The position numbers and the translations under genes were made by a program. Below are positions 1 through 16,800 of a stretch of DNA of 64,000 bases, piece by piece (positions within the stretch are counted from its first letter, which is position 1; every line of letters starts with the position of its first letter). The stretch comes from Dryobates pubescens (taxonomy: Eukaryota; Chordata; Aves; Piciformes; Picidae): the NCBI RefSeq assembly GCF_014839835.1, contig NC_071644.1, forward strand, positions 9,463,266 through 9,527,265, in the 5' to 3' direction. Under the pieces are notes generated by a model. That model saw only the letters and a program-made list of their open reading frames with translations. It was not told where the DNA came from and did not search any database.

Positions 1-574
1 GTGGCGAGCGCTCAGGCTTGTGCAAATGCCACAGACGGAGGTGGCGCACCGGGAAATGCAAATAGAGAGGCCCCGGCACGGGGAGTGGAGCCGTGCCCCT
101 TCAGCACCCCATACCCGGGGAAAGGGCACAGCCCCCTGCAGCGCCAGCGCTCGTCAGCACGACCTGCAAAGCTGCTGTGGTATGAGCTGGGGTGAGCCGA
201 GGCTGCGCTGCCTGAGAGCCCTGCTCAGAGAGGGTTTGGAACCGGGCCCCAGCCCCGCGCGGGATAAGCTCCCGGTAATCCGTGGGGCCAGGGCTCGGCA
301 CTCCTGTTCCCAGGAGGTTATCCCGGGAGAGTCTCGGCTAGGCTTCTGGGCACAGGCTGTGGGGTCACGGTGTCAGGCACTGATGGCACAGGCTGCCACC
401 CCAGCATGCAGCCTGATGCCGAGTGGAACCCTGGGGCATGTGCCTGCCACGCTCCGACCCTGGCATCTGCCCCACAGCCACTACTAGCACAGGTTTGCCC
501 CACCACGGCTCTGCTCCACGGCCACTCTGGGCACAGCTGGGCACTGCCGCACTGAGGTGCGCTCCCCATTGCAG
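1..574 (+). other. ESPN: ESPN intron sequence at the window edge
   Basis: No exon that I can recognise lies before the acceptor at 571-574. The open frames here have no espin-like content. Upstream espin exons (ankyrin repeats) must lie outside the window. Confidence 0.7.
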
Positions 575-5524
<4,950 letters not shown>

Positions 5525-5941
5525 CCACACCACGCCGTGCCCTGGCTCTTCGCGGCGGGAGGAGGCCAGCAGGTCCCAGCGTGGACCAGGATGCACTTTG
5601 GCACCCTCCTCCCACCACGGATGGCTGCGTAGTCCGACCTGGAGGAGCCCCCAGCGCTGCCCCAGGCACCTGTAGCCCCTGTCCCGCTGCCGTCAGCCCA
5701 CCGCCACCCCACGCTGCCCCTTGTAAAGTGAGCTGCCATCGCATGGGGCACTTGGCTCCTTGTGTGCCACCTGGCTCTACCATTGTGGCTGGGCTCACCT
5801 CACTGCCCAGCTCCCTGTGCTCCCTGCTGGCACCTCACTCTTGCGGCTGCGGCACCGCTTGCCTCCACTCCCGCCCCTCCCACCTCTGGAGCCACTGGAG
5901 GCTGCTCGCAGCCTCCGTCCCGACCGCCTGCCTTTCCAGCA

Positions 5942-5947
5942 ATTAAA
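5942..5947 (+). terminator. ESPN: Poly(A) signal ATTAAA of ESPN
   Basis: ATTAAA 417 bp after the canonical ESPN stop; the convergent TNFRSF25 signal is 250 bp further on. Confidence 0.65.
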
Positions 5948-6193
5948 AGGATAAACCCTGCCAGCAGTGCCCCGCGCCTTCCTGGGGCTGCCCACACCAC
6001 CCCCTGCCCGCACCACAGCGCCCCTCCCGCCCACGCCACCCCCCACCAGCCACATCATCACCGCCATCCACACCACCCCATCGCCTGTGGTGGCCGCATC
6101 ACCGGTGGTGGCTCTGCGGCCGGTGGTACCCCAGTGCCCAGCTGGGTGGGCGCACCCCTGGGAAGAAGGGCCAGGGGCTGATGACTGTGCCAC

Positions 6194-6199
6194 TTTATT
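6194..6199 (-). terminator. TNFRSF25: Poly(A) signal AATAAA of TNFRSF25
   Basis: TTTATT on the + strand is AATAAA on the - strand, about 280 bp after the TNFRSF25 stop, giving a short 3' UTR. Confidence 0.75.
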
Positions 6200-6481
6200 G
6201 GGGCAGGGCAGGCGCACCCAGCGGCGGGCGGCCTCGAGAACTATCCCATGAGTTCACAGCGGGCTCAGCGCCAGCTCGACCCGCGAGCGGCTGGCAGCCA
6301 GCGTGCAGGGTCCCATAAATAGGGGGAGGGGGGCAGGTGGGATGGGGAGGGGACATAAATCTGACATAAAATGTCTACACGGCATAAGTAACAATACTTA
6401 AGGGTACGGCCGAGCCGAGGCACGCGGCGAGCCGGAGAGGTGCCCAGACCTCCCCGTGCCAGAGCGGCGGCGCCAGAGGGG

Positions 6482-8310
6482 TCAGGGCCCCACCAGCAGG
6501 CTCCGGCGCAGCGCCTCCGCACAGCCAGACAGCTCCATGCGCTCCAGGGCAGCAAAGACGCGGTCGAGGGTGGCACTGGTCTGCTGGCACCAGCGCTTCA
6601 GCATCTCGTACTGCTGGTCGCGGATGTGGGCCACCTCCAGCTCCACCAGCTCGATCTCTGCCTCACGCAGCTCCAGCACCCGCATGAACTCCTTCCAGCG
6701 CCTCACTGGCACTGCATCAATGATGCTGTAGAGCTGGCTGCCCTGCAGCAGGGTGGGCTCCAGAGGGGAGGAGGGTCCCACCTCACCTCCTGGCCATGCT
6801 GTGCCACCAGGCTGCTGCTTCAGCAAGGCCTCGTGCTCGGGGCTCTGCCTCCCCACACCAGCAGCAAGCTTTGTCACCTGGGAGGAGCACGACTGGGTAC
6901 AGCAAATGCTGTCAGCCATCTGGGCACTGCCCTGGTACAATGGCACAGCCAGGGGGTTGGCTGCCTGCACTGTGGGAAGGGGGCTGCCTGCTGAGGCATT
7001 GTGCCAGAGCTGCTTCCTCTTGTGGTAGATGGCGAGGGCACCCAGGAAGAGGGGCCCAGTGAATGCCAGCAGAAGGTACTCCAGCCCCGAGCCTGCAAGG
7101 AGGAGCAAGAGCTTGTCCATCAGGCAGCCAGCACAGTGCCCCCCAGGCCCCCAGCCCCACCAAACTGTACCTTGACTGCCATTGCACTCCTGCTGGCACT
7201 CCTTCCCGCATGCATCTGGGGTGGTCCTGCAAGGAGAGGGGAGCCGTGGGCACCGTGCTGTGCCAAGGTCCCTACCTGTGTTCCTGGCCGAGGCACAGGG
7301 CGGGTCGGCACTTACGTGTGGCACTTCCGGCACTCACCACCCTCGGTGTAGAAGCCAGGCTTGCAGCTGCCGCAGAGCGTGTCCTGCGTCTCCGAGCCTG
7401 GGGAAAGGGCACAGCTGCAGAGGGGGGCACCGCTCGTGGGGACACACCACGGGCTGGCCAGAAGCACTTACAGGGTCGCTGGATGAGACGCCCGGCACAG
7501 GTCTCGCACTGCCGGCAGGAGAACTCGGTGCACTGCTCGTCGAGGCAGCTGCGGAAGTGCCCAGGCCTGCAGCCGCAGGCGACGTTGCTGGTGGCTGAGC
7601 AGTTGCTCAGCACACTCTGGAAAGCTGCAGAAGACAGTAGCGAATAGCAGGGTGCTGCAGGGCACAGCATGGCACAGCATGGCATGATACAGCATGGCAC
7701 CGGGTGGCCTGCTGCTAGCTCACCTTGCTGGTCACACTCGTAGCAAGCCTGGCACTTGGTGGAGGTGCTGGGCTTGGCACTGAAGGTGCCAGGGGAGCAG
7801 GTTTTGCAGACACTGTCGTTGCCAAGGCTTGAGCAGGGTTTGTACAGGAACTTCCCTGCAGGCACAGTGGGGTGACAGGGAACATGGGCACCTGTGGTCC
7901 AGTGTGCCATGGTGTGCTGTACTGTGCTGTACTGGCTGTGCCATGCCACACTAGCCAGGCAGCTCTCACCTGCAGGACACAGGGTGCAGCACCTGCAAGC
8001 CTCCTTGACCCACTTCATGCCATTGGGACAGTGGCGTCCGGCAACATGCCTGTCCTGGCACAGTGGGGTCTGCGGTTCACTCACTGCCAGCCACAGCGCT
8101 GCCAGGATCACCTGCGGGCAGGGAGAGAGCAAGGATGCAGCAGCCAGAGCACTCCAGGGGCCGTGTCCCCCTGGTGGGCAGCTCTCGTACCACTCTCCCC
8201 ACCCTGCAAGCCACATGTGCTGGGCTACCAGAGGCTGAGCCGAGCCCAGCACAGTGCCACACGGACACTGGTGCCTGTGCCAGGCAGGATGGCTGCACCC
8301 ATAGCCCCAT
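6482..8310 (-). CDS. TNFRSF25: TNF receptor superfamily member 25 (death receptor 3)
   Basis: Receptor for TL1A on T cells; signals through a cytoplasmic death domain that recruits TRADD. Exons in transcript order: possible 8299-8310, then 7970-8111, 7724-7855, 7472-7624, 7316-7397, 7171-7226, 6482-7092. Cysteine-rich TNFR repeats fill the middle exons. A membrane segment (LEYLLLAFTGPLFLGALAIY) is followed by the basic stop HKRK. The death domain near the C-terminus contains DAVPVRRWKEFMRVLELREA and DQQYEMLKRW and ends close to the stop, all strongly DR3-like. The start is the weak point: a 12-nt coding exon at 8299-8310 would give the signal peptide MGLWVILAALWLAVS in phase, but its GTGCAG donor is poor. 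Total 395 residues against about 417 in human. The cytoplasmic part reads as one uninterrupted 611-nt exon. Confidence 0.9.
7661..7700. repeat. Short tandem GCATGGCACA-type repeat in a TNFRSF25 intron
   Basis: Four near-copies of a 10-bp unit (GGCACAGCAT, GGCATGATAC and variants). Similar words recur in a PLEKHG5 intron at 12497-12655. Confidence 0.7.
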
Positions 8311-10115
8311 GCTCCAGCGCTGTGTTAAGTGTGCAGCCCCAGCAGTGGCCCAATGGCATCCTCTGCTCCAAACACTCCCCCTGCACCTGGGCAAGCAGCT
8401 TCCTGCTGTGCCACCCTTGTGCTCTGCTGGGATACTGTCACCTGCTCCCTAGCGCCGCAGTGGGGACAAGGGACCCGGTGCCCCCGGGCTGGCTGCGCAG
8501 GGAAGTGCCGACAGCCGGGCGCGGGAGGGTTAAACGCTGCCGGCGCTGCCTTTGCTGGGGCTGCTTTTCCTCGCAGAGGAGGCGATTTCCTCCCCGGGAG
8601 GAAGCCGTGCTCGCCTCACTCTCCCCACGATGCTATCGGCCCCGTACGTGCGTCCCGAACTGGGTCAGCGCCGCCCCGCCTCGCCGTGCCCGGCGCTGCA
8701 CCCACGGGAGCCCCGCTCTGCGGACAACCCCAGCGGGGGCGGAGGGGGTTGCCCGCGCTGGCACACCGCCCCCCCCAGCCCGAGGGAACGGCAGGGGCCC
8801 GGGGAGTGCCGCGGGGCGGGCAGCGAGCCAGGGGATTCCTCGCCGGGGGCTGGATTTCCCGGCCGCGATGTCCCCGATTAACGCCTGAATCATTTTCTGC
8901 TAAACCCTTCGCCGCCGGACTGGAAACGGCGCCCGCCCCGTCCCGCCCGCACAGCTCCGTCTGCCCCGGCACGGCTGAGTCACCCCCGGGGCACGGCCGT
9001 GCATGGCGGGGCCCTGCAGCGGGCCCGGCGCGGGGAGCAGGTGCCCGGGGGCAGGGGAGCCCTCGGCACAGGCGCCGTCGTGCCGCGGGCTGCATGGCAA
9101 GGGACAGACACCGCTTCCTGTGCCACACAAGTGCCACCCCTGCCCCTGAGGCGGCCGCGGTCAGGCTCCTGCTCCCGCCACCCGTGTGCTGGGGAAGCCA
9201 CCGCCCAGGATGGCCCCCAGCAGCCACCACCACCAGCAGCCCTGACCCTTGCCCGCAGGCTGTTGGCACAGCCCATCCCCAAGGCAACGCCCTGCCTGCG
9301 GCCCTGTGGCTAAAACCTCTCAGCTGCATGATGACCATGCCCAGTCTTCGTGGCCGTGACATGCCTGTGGTCACCGTGGCCGTGCCTACAGTCTTCGTGG
9401 CTATGCCCAGGGTGCCCAAAGCCATGACACTCTGCGGGCACTTTGTCAAGGCAGACACGAGTCCCAGGCGTTCCGCTGTGGAGGGTGAGGGTTTCAGCAC
9501 TCTCGGCACTGGGCTTTACACCACCCCACCCTCCTCCAAACCCCCGGGGGCACCCCACAATCGGTGCCAGGGTTCCACAGGACCCCGGTGCCACCACACT
9601 CACCCAAGCCACCCCTAGGCAGCAGTGCTTCATCCTTGCGGCCGATGCGGCTGGGTCATGCCGGGCGGTGAGCGGAGCGGGGCCGTGCGGGGTGTCAGGG
9701 CAGCTCCGCGCCCGGGCAGGGTGCCTGGCACCCCATCACTGCCAGCGGTGGCAGCAGTGCGTGACGCGTGGTGACTGAGCGGCAGCCCTCCCCACGCAGC
9801 CTTTTAGAGCTGCCGCGGCAGGAAATGCTTTTTTGGAAGTGAGTCCAGGGGGTACGGAACCACATGACGGAGCGCCGGGCGCGGGAGGGACCTGTGCTGC
9901 CTTGCCCGGCTGCTGCCTGCCCTTGCCCGCTGGCGCACATCCACCGTGGCTGAGGGAATGTGGGAGGCTTGGGGAGCAGTGCTGAACCCCTCCCCAGGGC
10001 TCTGTTCCTTTCTTGAGCCCCGCTCTCTGCCCCTGTCAGCTGTACCACATGCCCACCCGGAAGATGCCCTCGCGGCTGAAGGAGAGGCGAGGCGGGCACA
10101 GCCTGCACCAGCTGG
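8311..10115. other. Intergenic region between TNFRSF25 and PLEKHG5
   Basis: 8440-9000 is CpG-rich and may serve as the TNFRSF25 promoter. Around 9330-9410 a degenerate repeat carries two AGTCTTCGTGGC words 47 bp apart. I see no exon here; the 429-codon open frame on the + strand is compositional (no start context, no family resemblance). Confidence 0.6.
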
Positions 10116-10121
10116 TTTATT
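10116..10121 (-). terminator. PLEKHG5: Poly(A) signal AATAAA of PLEKHG5
   Basis: TTTATT on the + strand, about 740 bp downstream of the PLEKHG5 stop codon. Bases 10122-10863 are read as its 3' UTR. Confidence 0.7.
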
Positions 10122-10863
10122 GCTCAGCCGGGACGCGGGGTGCAGCCCAACACAGGATGGCAGCCGGTGTCCCGACCACCACCACATCCCCATGCAGCTC
10201 CTGCACTCCTGCCCCAGGTGCTGCCACCCACTGCTGCCCACCCACCCGCAGGGCAAACCCTGCCCCGACGAGACCCTGGGGCCATAGCCGGCCCCAGCCC
10301 AGCATCATCCCCTCCTGCCACCAGCCCCAGCCTCCTCCTCACACCACCTGCAGAACTGTGCCACCGGCACCATGTTCCTCTCAGCACCTTCTCTACTCAC
10401 CACCACCGACATCATCAACCCTTCCTCGCCCACAGGAGCTGCCTGATGGCTCCCTGCAGTCCCCCGTGTCCCGAGACCCTCTGCCCAGCACACCGTGGCC
10501 GGGCCCCAGTTCTCATCTCTGTGGACAAGGGTTTGGCACAAACCGTGTGCCACATCTGTCCCTGCTCCGGGGAGAAGCAGGCAGCCCCATGCCACCACAC
10601 CCCGGGCATGTCCTCGCCAAGGGGACTGGTTTGCATCCCCTTTCGTGCCCCCACTGGCATGGCACCCCAGTGCCCACTCTGCCCGGCTCTGGCGTTACGC
10701 TACGGTTAGAAGCGGGAACAGCTCCTTGGTGCAGCCACGTGTCCATCCCCACCTCCACGGCTCTCAGACCTCCCTGCAGGGAACAGAGCAGGGAGAGATG
10801 CCCTCAGCACCGGGACCCAGCCCCTGAGGAGCGTGCTCTGGGAGCGTGCAGGCAGGAGGGTGC

Positions 10864-13800
10864 TTACGAGGCGGTCAGCGTGGAGTTGAGCAGCAGCGTG
10901 GTCCGGATCCGGTAGAGCTGCGCCATCGTCAGCTTGCGGTGCTGTGCCGCCTGGGGGTCCGAGAGGGTCCGGTGTGCAGTGGGCAGGGGTCTGCAGCTGA
11001 GCTCCCCTGGGAAGGACACAGGACTCTCCCCTGGCTCTTCCGGCTCCGAGAGCTCGGAGGTGGAGCTGCTGCTGCTGCCGGGGGCAGCCAGGAGTCCTGG
11101 GGCTTGGCTAGTCCAGGGGGAGCCGGCACAGAGGTCAGAGAGGCTTCGGCTCTGGCTGAGGGGGGCTGGGGAGCCAGGGGGCACGAGCTGGGGCAAGTTG
11201 GCCTCAGACTTGGACTTGAGCACCCTGGCTGGGCAGGGCAGCAGCTGCACAGGTGTCCGGCGGCGCAGCCGGGGTGAGGAGGGATGTGGAGCTGGGGCTG
11301 CCAAGGGGGGCTGCCGGCCCTCATCAGCCACCCCCTCTGGCTGCTGGCCGAAGTCCCGCAGGGAGGTGGGGGACAGGGTGCCGTAGGCGCTGTCGATAGA
11401 GGATGAGCGGCAGCCGCTGGCAGCAGGGTCTGCCCCGTGGGGCAGGGGTACCGGCAGAGCTCCTGCCGGCAGCTCCTGGGTGGGGGTCTCAGCCGAGGTG
11501 GGGGTGTCGGCAGAGGTGCCAGTGCTGATGGAGGTGCTGGTGCCCACAGAGGAGCCATCCGAGGCGGAGATGAAGGGCCCCGCATCCCAGTCTGGGGAGG
11601 AGAGCTCATCACCACAATCCACTGCCACCACGGCGAGGGTCTCGGTGGAGCCACTGGAGGGGCTGTGAGAGTAGAAAGGTGAGGAGGGGACTGTGCTGGG
11701 CCAGGGGGGGATGTGGGGCCCCCCTCCCACTCCCTACCACTGCTGTGAGTCCGAGCTGGTGCTGCCGTGGCGGCGGACCGTGGGTGAACTGGCGGCCGAA
11801 GCGCTGCTCTCGCCATCCTCCTCCTCCCCCTCTGCCTCCTCCAGGCGCCGGCGCTGCCGCAGCCGCTGCAGCAGGTTCTGGGGAGGGGGAGGCGTCAGAG
11901 AGCCACAGGGTGCCTGGGGGCCCGCCAGCCACCCCCCCGCGCAACTCACCTGGGCATTGCGCACAGCCTCGACCCAGCTGCGGCACAGCGACTGCCCGCT
12001 GGCTTGGAAAGTGTAGGCGGCCACGGCGCTGCCCAGCTCGTTCAGGTAGATGAGGAGGAAGGAGCCTGTGGGCAGAGGCCGTCAGCAGCGTCCAGGGACC
12101 CCCTACAGCCCCCATCGCCCCCAGTGCTTCTCACCTGTGTCCCTGAGCTCCCGGCAGACCACCTTGTCCACCAGCAAGGGCTGCCGGACCACCTTGGTGC
12201 GCTCAGCCTTCTTGAGAGGCTTGGTGATGAGGAAGAGGTCAGTGAAGAGGAAGCAGTAAACATCCATCTGAGGGAGAGAACAGGGCTGTAGGCACCAGTC
12301 TACATGGTGGGCAGGGGTGGGCAGGCAGGAGTCGGGGCCAAGGCTCCCCATCTCCCCAGTCCTCACCTTGCTGTCTTTACCCTCCCGCATCCGCAGGCTG
12401 CCCTCCAGGAGGAGCTGCCTGGTGTCCTCTGTCGAGGTGCCAGGGATGGGGGCTGTCAGATCCAGCCGCAGGAACTCCTTCAACAGCTGCCGGAGGCACA
12501 GCACGGAATGACATGGCACAGGGTAGCAGGGCATAGCATGGCATGGCATGAGTTAGCTAGGTTCGCATTGAAATGACATAGGGTGGCACGGCATGGCATG
12601 GCGTGTAGCACGGCATGAGATGATACTGAGTAGCACGGCATGGGGTGGTAGCTCTGCTGCGCCCAGCCTACCTTGTCCACCTCGTCCGTGCTTCCCTCCA
12701 CCACCTCGTAAGCATCGATGCGGCTGAGGATGGCTGCCAGGCGCTGCCGCTCCTGCCGCTGCCGCATGCGTGAGTTGACATCGTTGATGAAGTGCTCCAC
12801 AGAGCCGATCTGCATCCAGGGAGCTGGTTGGTTCCAGGGGCCAGGGGGTCCACCCCACGCCGTGTCTGACAGCCCTGGGCCCCCAGCCCCTTACCATGGT
12901 GGTGATAGCATCACGGGCACGTGGGTCGTCGGTCTTCTTCAGCACGGACTTGAGCAGCAGGGGGTACTTGGTGAGACGCTGGTGGGGCTTGACCAGCATA
13001 TCGCTCAGCTTCAGGCGGCTGCACTGCTCGTGCTTCTCGGCCCACTGCGGCACACAAGCGTCAGCTCTGGCACCGGCGCTGGCCCTGGCACCAGCCCCCA
13101 CGCGTTCCCCTTACCGTCAGGTAGGCGCGGAAGAGCTCGCTGTCCCGCAGCAGCGCCCGCATGTATTCCATGCAGCCCTCCTCCTCCATGCAGTAGCGCA
13201 CGTAGGGCTTGAAGAGGGAGCCGAACTGGGGGGGCACAGGGAGGTCACTGCGGAGTGTGGCACAGCACCGCTCCCCGTTGCGGCACGGAGCCCCCCACTC
13301 ACCATCTTGAAGCCATCAAGGAAGTCGATGGGGCTGAGCAGAGCCCCGGTCCGCCGCGCCTTGGCCAGCACCGGGGCCATGACGCCGCGCCACAGCTGCC
13401 GGTGCAGCCGGATGATGTCGCCGATGTTGCTGAAGAGCCGCTCGGCGTCCACCTGCAGGGTAGGGGGCAGGCTGCTGGCATGCAGGCTGCTGGCATGCAG
13501 GCTGCTGGAAGGCGCAGCACCCTTACCCTCCTGGCATGGCCAGGCTGAAGTTCCATCTGCCCCTCAGGGTTCCCTGTCGCCGCAGCCCCAGCACTCACCT
13601 CACAGAGCAGCCCAGACTCCTGCAGGTTCAGCAGGCAGCAGAGGAAGAGCTGTGGGGACAGAAAGGGGAGCTGGTAGGCTGCAGCAGCAGCCCCCAGGCC
13701 CCTGCAGCACAGCCTGGCACAGCTGCGCTGGCACTCACGTCTGTGATGACTTTGAGCTTGCGGATGTAGGTGGCCTCGGTGTGCAGCAGCTCCCAGATGG

Positions 13801-16800
13801 CTTCCTGCTGGTGGCACTGCCGACGTGACAGGGCCTGCCGGGCTGAGTGTCAGCACCGTGCCAGCAGCCAGGCAGAGCCACCACAATCCCCCAACCAACC
13901 AGCCCTACCTCTGCACCCTGGATGATCTGCTGCCAGCTGTCCTCCAGCGCCAGCCCAGCCTCGTCCCCGTCCTCCTCCCAGGAGTCGCGGTCAAAGCGCA
14001 GCTGGGGGGGCAGCTTGGGCAGCCCGAAGGTGCCGTAGGCGTGCAGTCTGCTCATCAGCTGCTCCAGCTTCTCCGACTCCTGGCCAAAAGCAGGAGACAG
14101 AGTGCTTGGGTGGGGACACACGATGGACCCTCTCGCCCTGACCACGGCACTGGGGTGGCTCGAGCCCTGAGGGGATGCAGTCCAGCTCCGCGGCATAGCC
14201 ATGAGTGTCTCCCGTGCCCCCTCCCCGTGCCCCACTTACCCGCCCGAAGGATCCGGTGCTGGTGCCAGAGCCGAAGAAGCCGCTGAAGCGGCTGGCAGCG
14301 CGGTTCTTCCAAGTGTCAGTGCCATTGGCAGGCAGGGAGCCACCGCCGTGCGGGGCCAGCTCGGGGCTGGGGATGCTGCTGTCCCCCAGGAACTCCGTCA
14401 TGTTCTTCCTCCGCCGGCCCGGAGCCTGCAGCAGGGACAGTTGGTGTCCCCCGGGTCAGTGCCCGGCACTGCACAATGGGTGCCGCTGTGCCACCGGACT
14501 GGGGACAGAAACATGGCACAGCACGACACTGGCCTCAGACACCCACGGGACAGGCAGACATCTGGATGGCACCCACGGGCAGCGCGGGCTCCCCGGCCAC
14601 GCTCCCCTGCCTGCACTGACCTGCCTACCTGCATCCCGGGGGCACGCCACCGCGGGTGCTGCCCGGGCGAGCAGCCCTGGCAGCGTGGGGGCTCAGGGCA
14701 TCCCGCGGGGCACAGCCCCCCAGCCCAAATGCCCACTCAGCTGCGCTCCCAGCTCGGACGGTGGAGCCGGAGCCGGGCAGGCTGTGGCCTGGCTGCTCCG
14801 AAACAAAAGGAGGTGGGGCCAGCACCAAAACCTAATTTCCCTCCTCGCCAGATAAGCGAACCCGAGCCGAACAATCCCCCGGCCGAGATCAAAGCCCCGG
14901 CTGGCCTCTGGAGCTGGGTCACGGCCAAGCAGCTCCTGCCGGCCCGGGCAGCGCTGCACTGGCTGCCTTCCGGCATAGACCCAGGCCGTGCGGGGATGTA
15001 GCCACTGGCATCTTCGTGCCCTGGCACAAAGGGCAGCAAGGCCAGATTTCCCCTCTGCCACCACGCCACGGGATGTGGCACGCTGCCACCGCTGCTGCTG
15101 GCAAAGCCCCAGGCCCTGCCACGTCCCCAGCCTCTGCTGGGGAGAGCCACCACAGGCACCATCCTTGTTACTTACCGTGCCACTAGGTCCCCAGGCACCC
15201 CGGTCACTGCCAGCCCCATCCCCCTGGTGTAGTTTGGCTCCTGCCTGCCTCCAGGAGGGCGATTTGGGCTGAGATTCCTGCAGGGGTGGCTGATTTCTTA
15301 CTGGCTCCCCAGCCCTGCTGGGGCCATGCCGGTCCCTCAGCCAGGCATCATAGTGCTGGACTCGGGCAGCCACCAGCCCTGGCCACGCAGCCAGCTTCCC
15401 ACTCTCAGAGCTGCCAGTGCTGTGCTGAGCACTGTGTGCCCCACGGTGCTGCTTGCCACAAGCCTGCAGCTTGCTCCCACGGGGAGTGGCGACCAGCCCA
15501 GCCCCACGCCTTATCTGGGGCCAGGGTCCACAGGGCAGGACCAAGCTGCACTCAGCAGCTTCCAGGCTCCACGATGAGAGAAGGGCAGGTGGCCAGAGAG
15601 AGTCCTGGGGCCAAGGTGAGCCCCGGGGCCAGGCTGGCATTGAGCGGCTGCCACTCCCTGGGCACCTGGGGCTCCTGTTTGCCTTTGCTGTGGTGCCAGC
15701 CCATACATGGCATAGCTGTGGGGCCGGTGCCTACAGCTGAGCTGACACGCCTGGCACAGAGCACTGCCCATATGCCACCACCAGGCACAGCACAGGCAGA
15801 ATGGCACAGCCAGGAGCCTGAGTGACTCCTGGGAGCTCCAGGAGGGTCCCCAGCCCACACTGCACAAAGCCATGCAGGAAATGCTGTGCTGCTGTCCCAT
15901 GTCCCATTCTCCCCAGCAAGGATGTCTGTAGGGGGATCCTGCACCCCACCAGCATTTCCTCTGATTCCTTCCCCCGGGGCTGGCACTGGCACTCACCAGG
16001 CTGTTGGCACCCTCCTGGCATCCTGGCACTGCCTCTGGTCCGAGGAGCACTGCGGTGCTGGCAGGGCACAGGATGGGCAGGCTGACTGACCTGGCATCCC
16101 GCGCTGCCTGCTCCAGCTTCAGTTCATCCCCAGGCTTGGCTGCAGGAGCATCAGGCTGTCAGAGGCCCTCGGGAGCCCTGGGGCAGCTGAGCCTCCCCCT
16201 GCACCCCCAGCGCACCTTTCACCTGCAGGTGGTGCCCCCCGAAGCGGAACGCCTCGAACTGCAGGGACAGCGGTGTGTGGGACTGGTCCAGGAAGATGTC
16301 CACCTTGCACAGCTCGATTGCCTTCCTCTCAAAGACTGGCAGCAGAACCTCCCTGTGGGGACACAAGCCCCACATCTGTCCCCACATCTGTCCCCACATC
16401 TGTCCCCGCAGCTTTTCCCAGCAGGCTCACCCCAGGGACTTCTTCTTCAGGGCCGGCACAATCTCCGCCTCAATGTTGACGCCGAGGTCGAACTTCAGGG
16501 TGAAACATTCCTTGCTGGGGTCCTGCAGGGACGTAGCAGCCACTCACCCAGGGGTCCCTCCCTCCCACCCTCCCACCCACAGGGGCCATGTTGCTGCACC
16601 CCCAAATGGTGCCGGGAGAGGGGCTGGTGCCGTACGTCTGTGTGCCTGCGCCGAGCCTTCTTCTTGGGCAGCTTCAGCGCCGAGCTCCTCCGCTCCCTGC
16701 GGGCACAAGGCAGGAAAGGTGACAGGGATGCCACTGGCTGGGAGTGTGGGGGGGACGTGCAGGGCCAGGGGCTCACCCTCTGCTGTCCACAGGACCCTCA

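Noticed and set aside
7338-7397. Shorter TNFRSF25 exon ending at GTGAGT (7337)
   Set aside because: Extension to the GTAAGT donor at 7315 keeps the cysteine pattern (GECRKCH) and gives the phase needed by the next exon.
8329-9618. 429-codon + strand open frame
   Set aside because: GC-rich composition effect across the TNFRSF25 upstream region; no domain, no splice or poly(A) context.
16091-16139. Short version of a PLEKHG5 exon ending at a GTCAGT site
   Set aside because: It leaves a phase-2 end that fits no downstream exon; reading on to the GTGAGT donor at 15996 gives SVSLPIL, like the mammalian protein, and phase 0.
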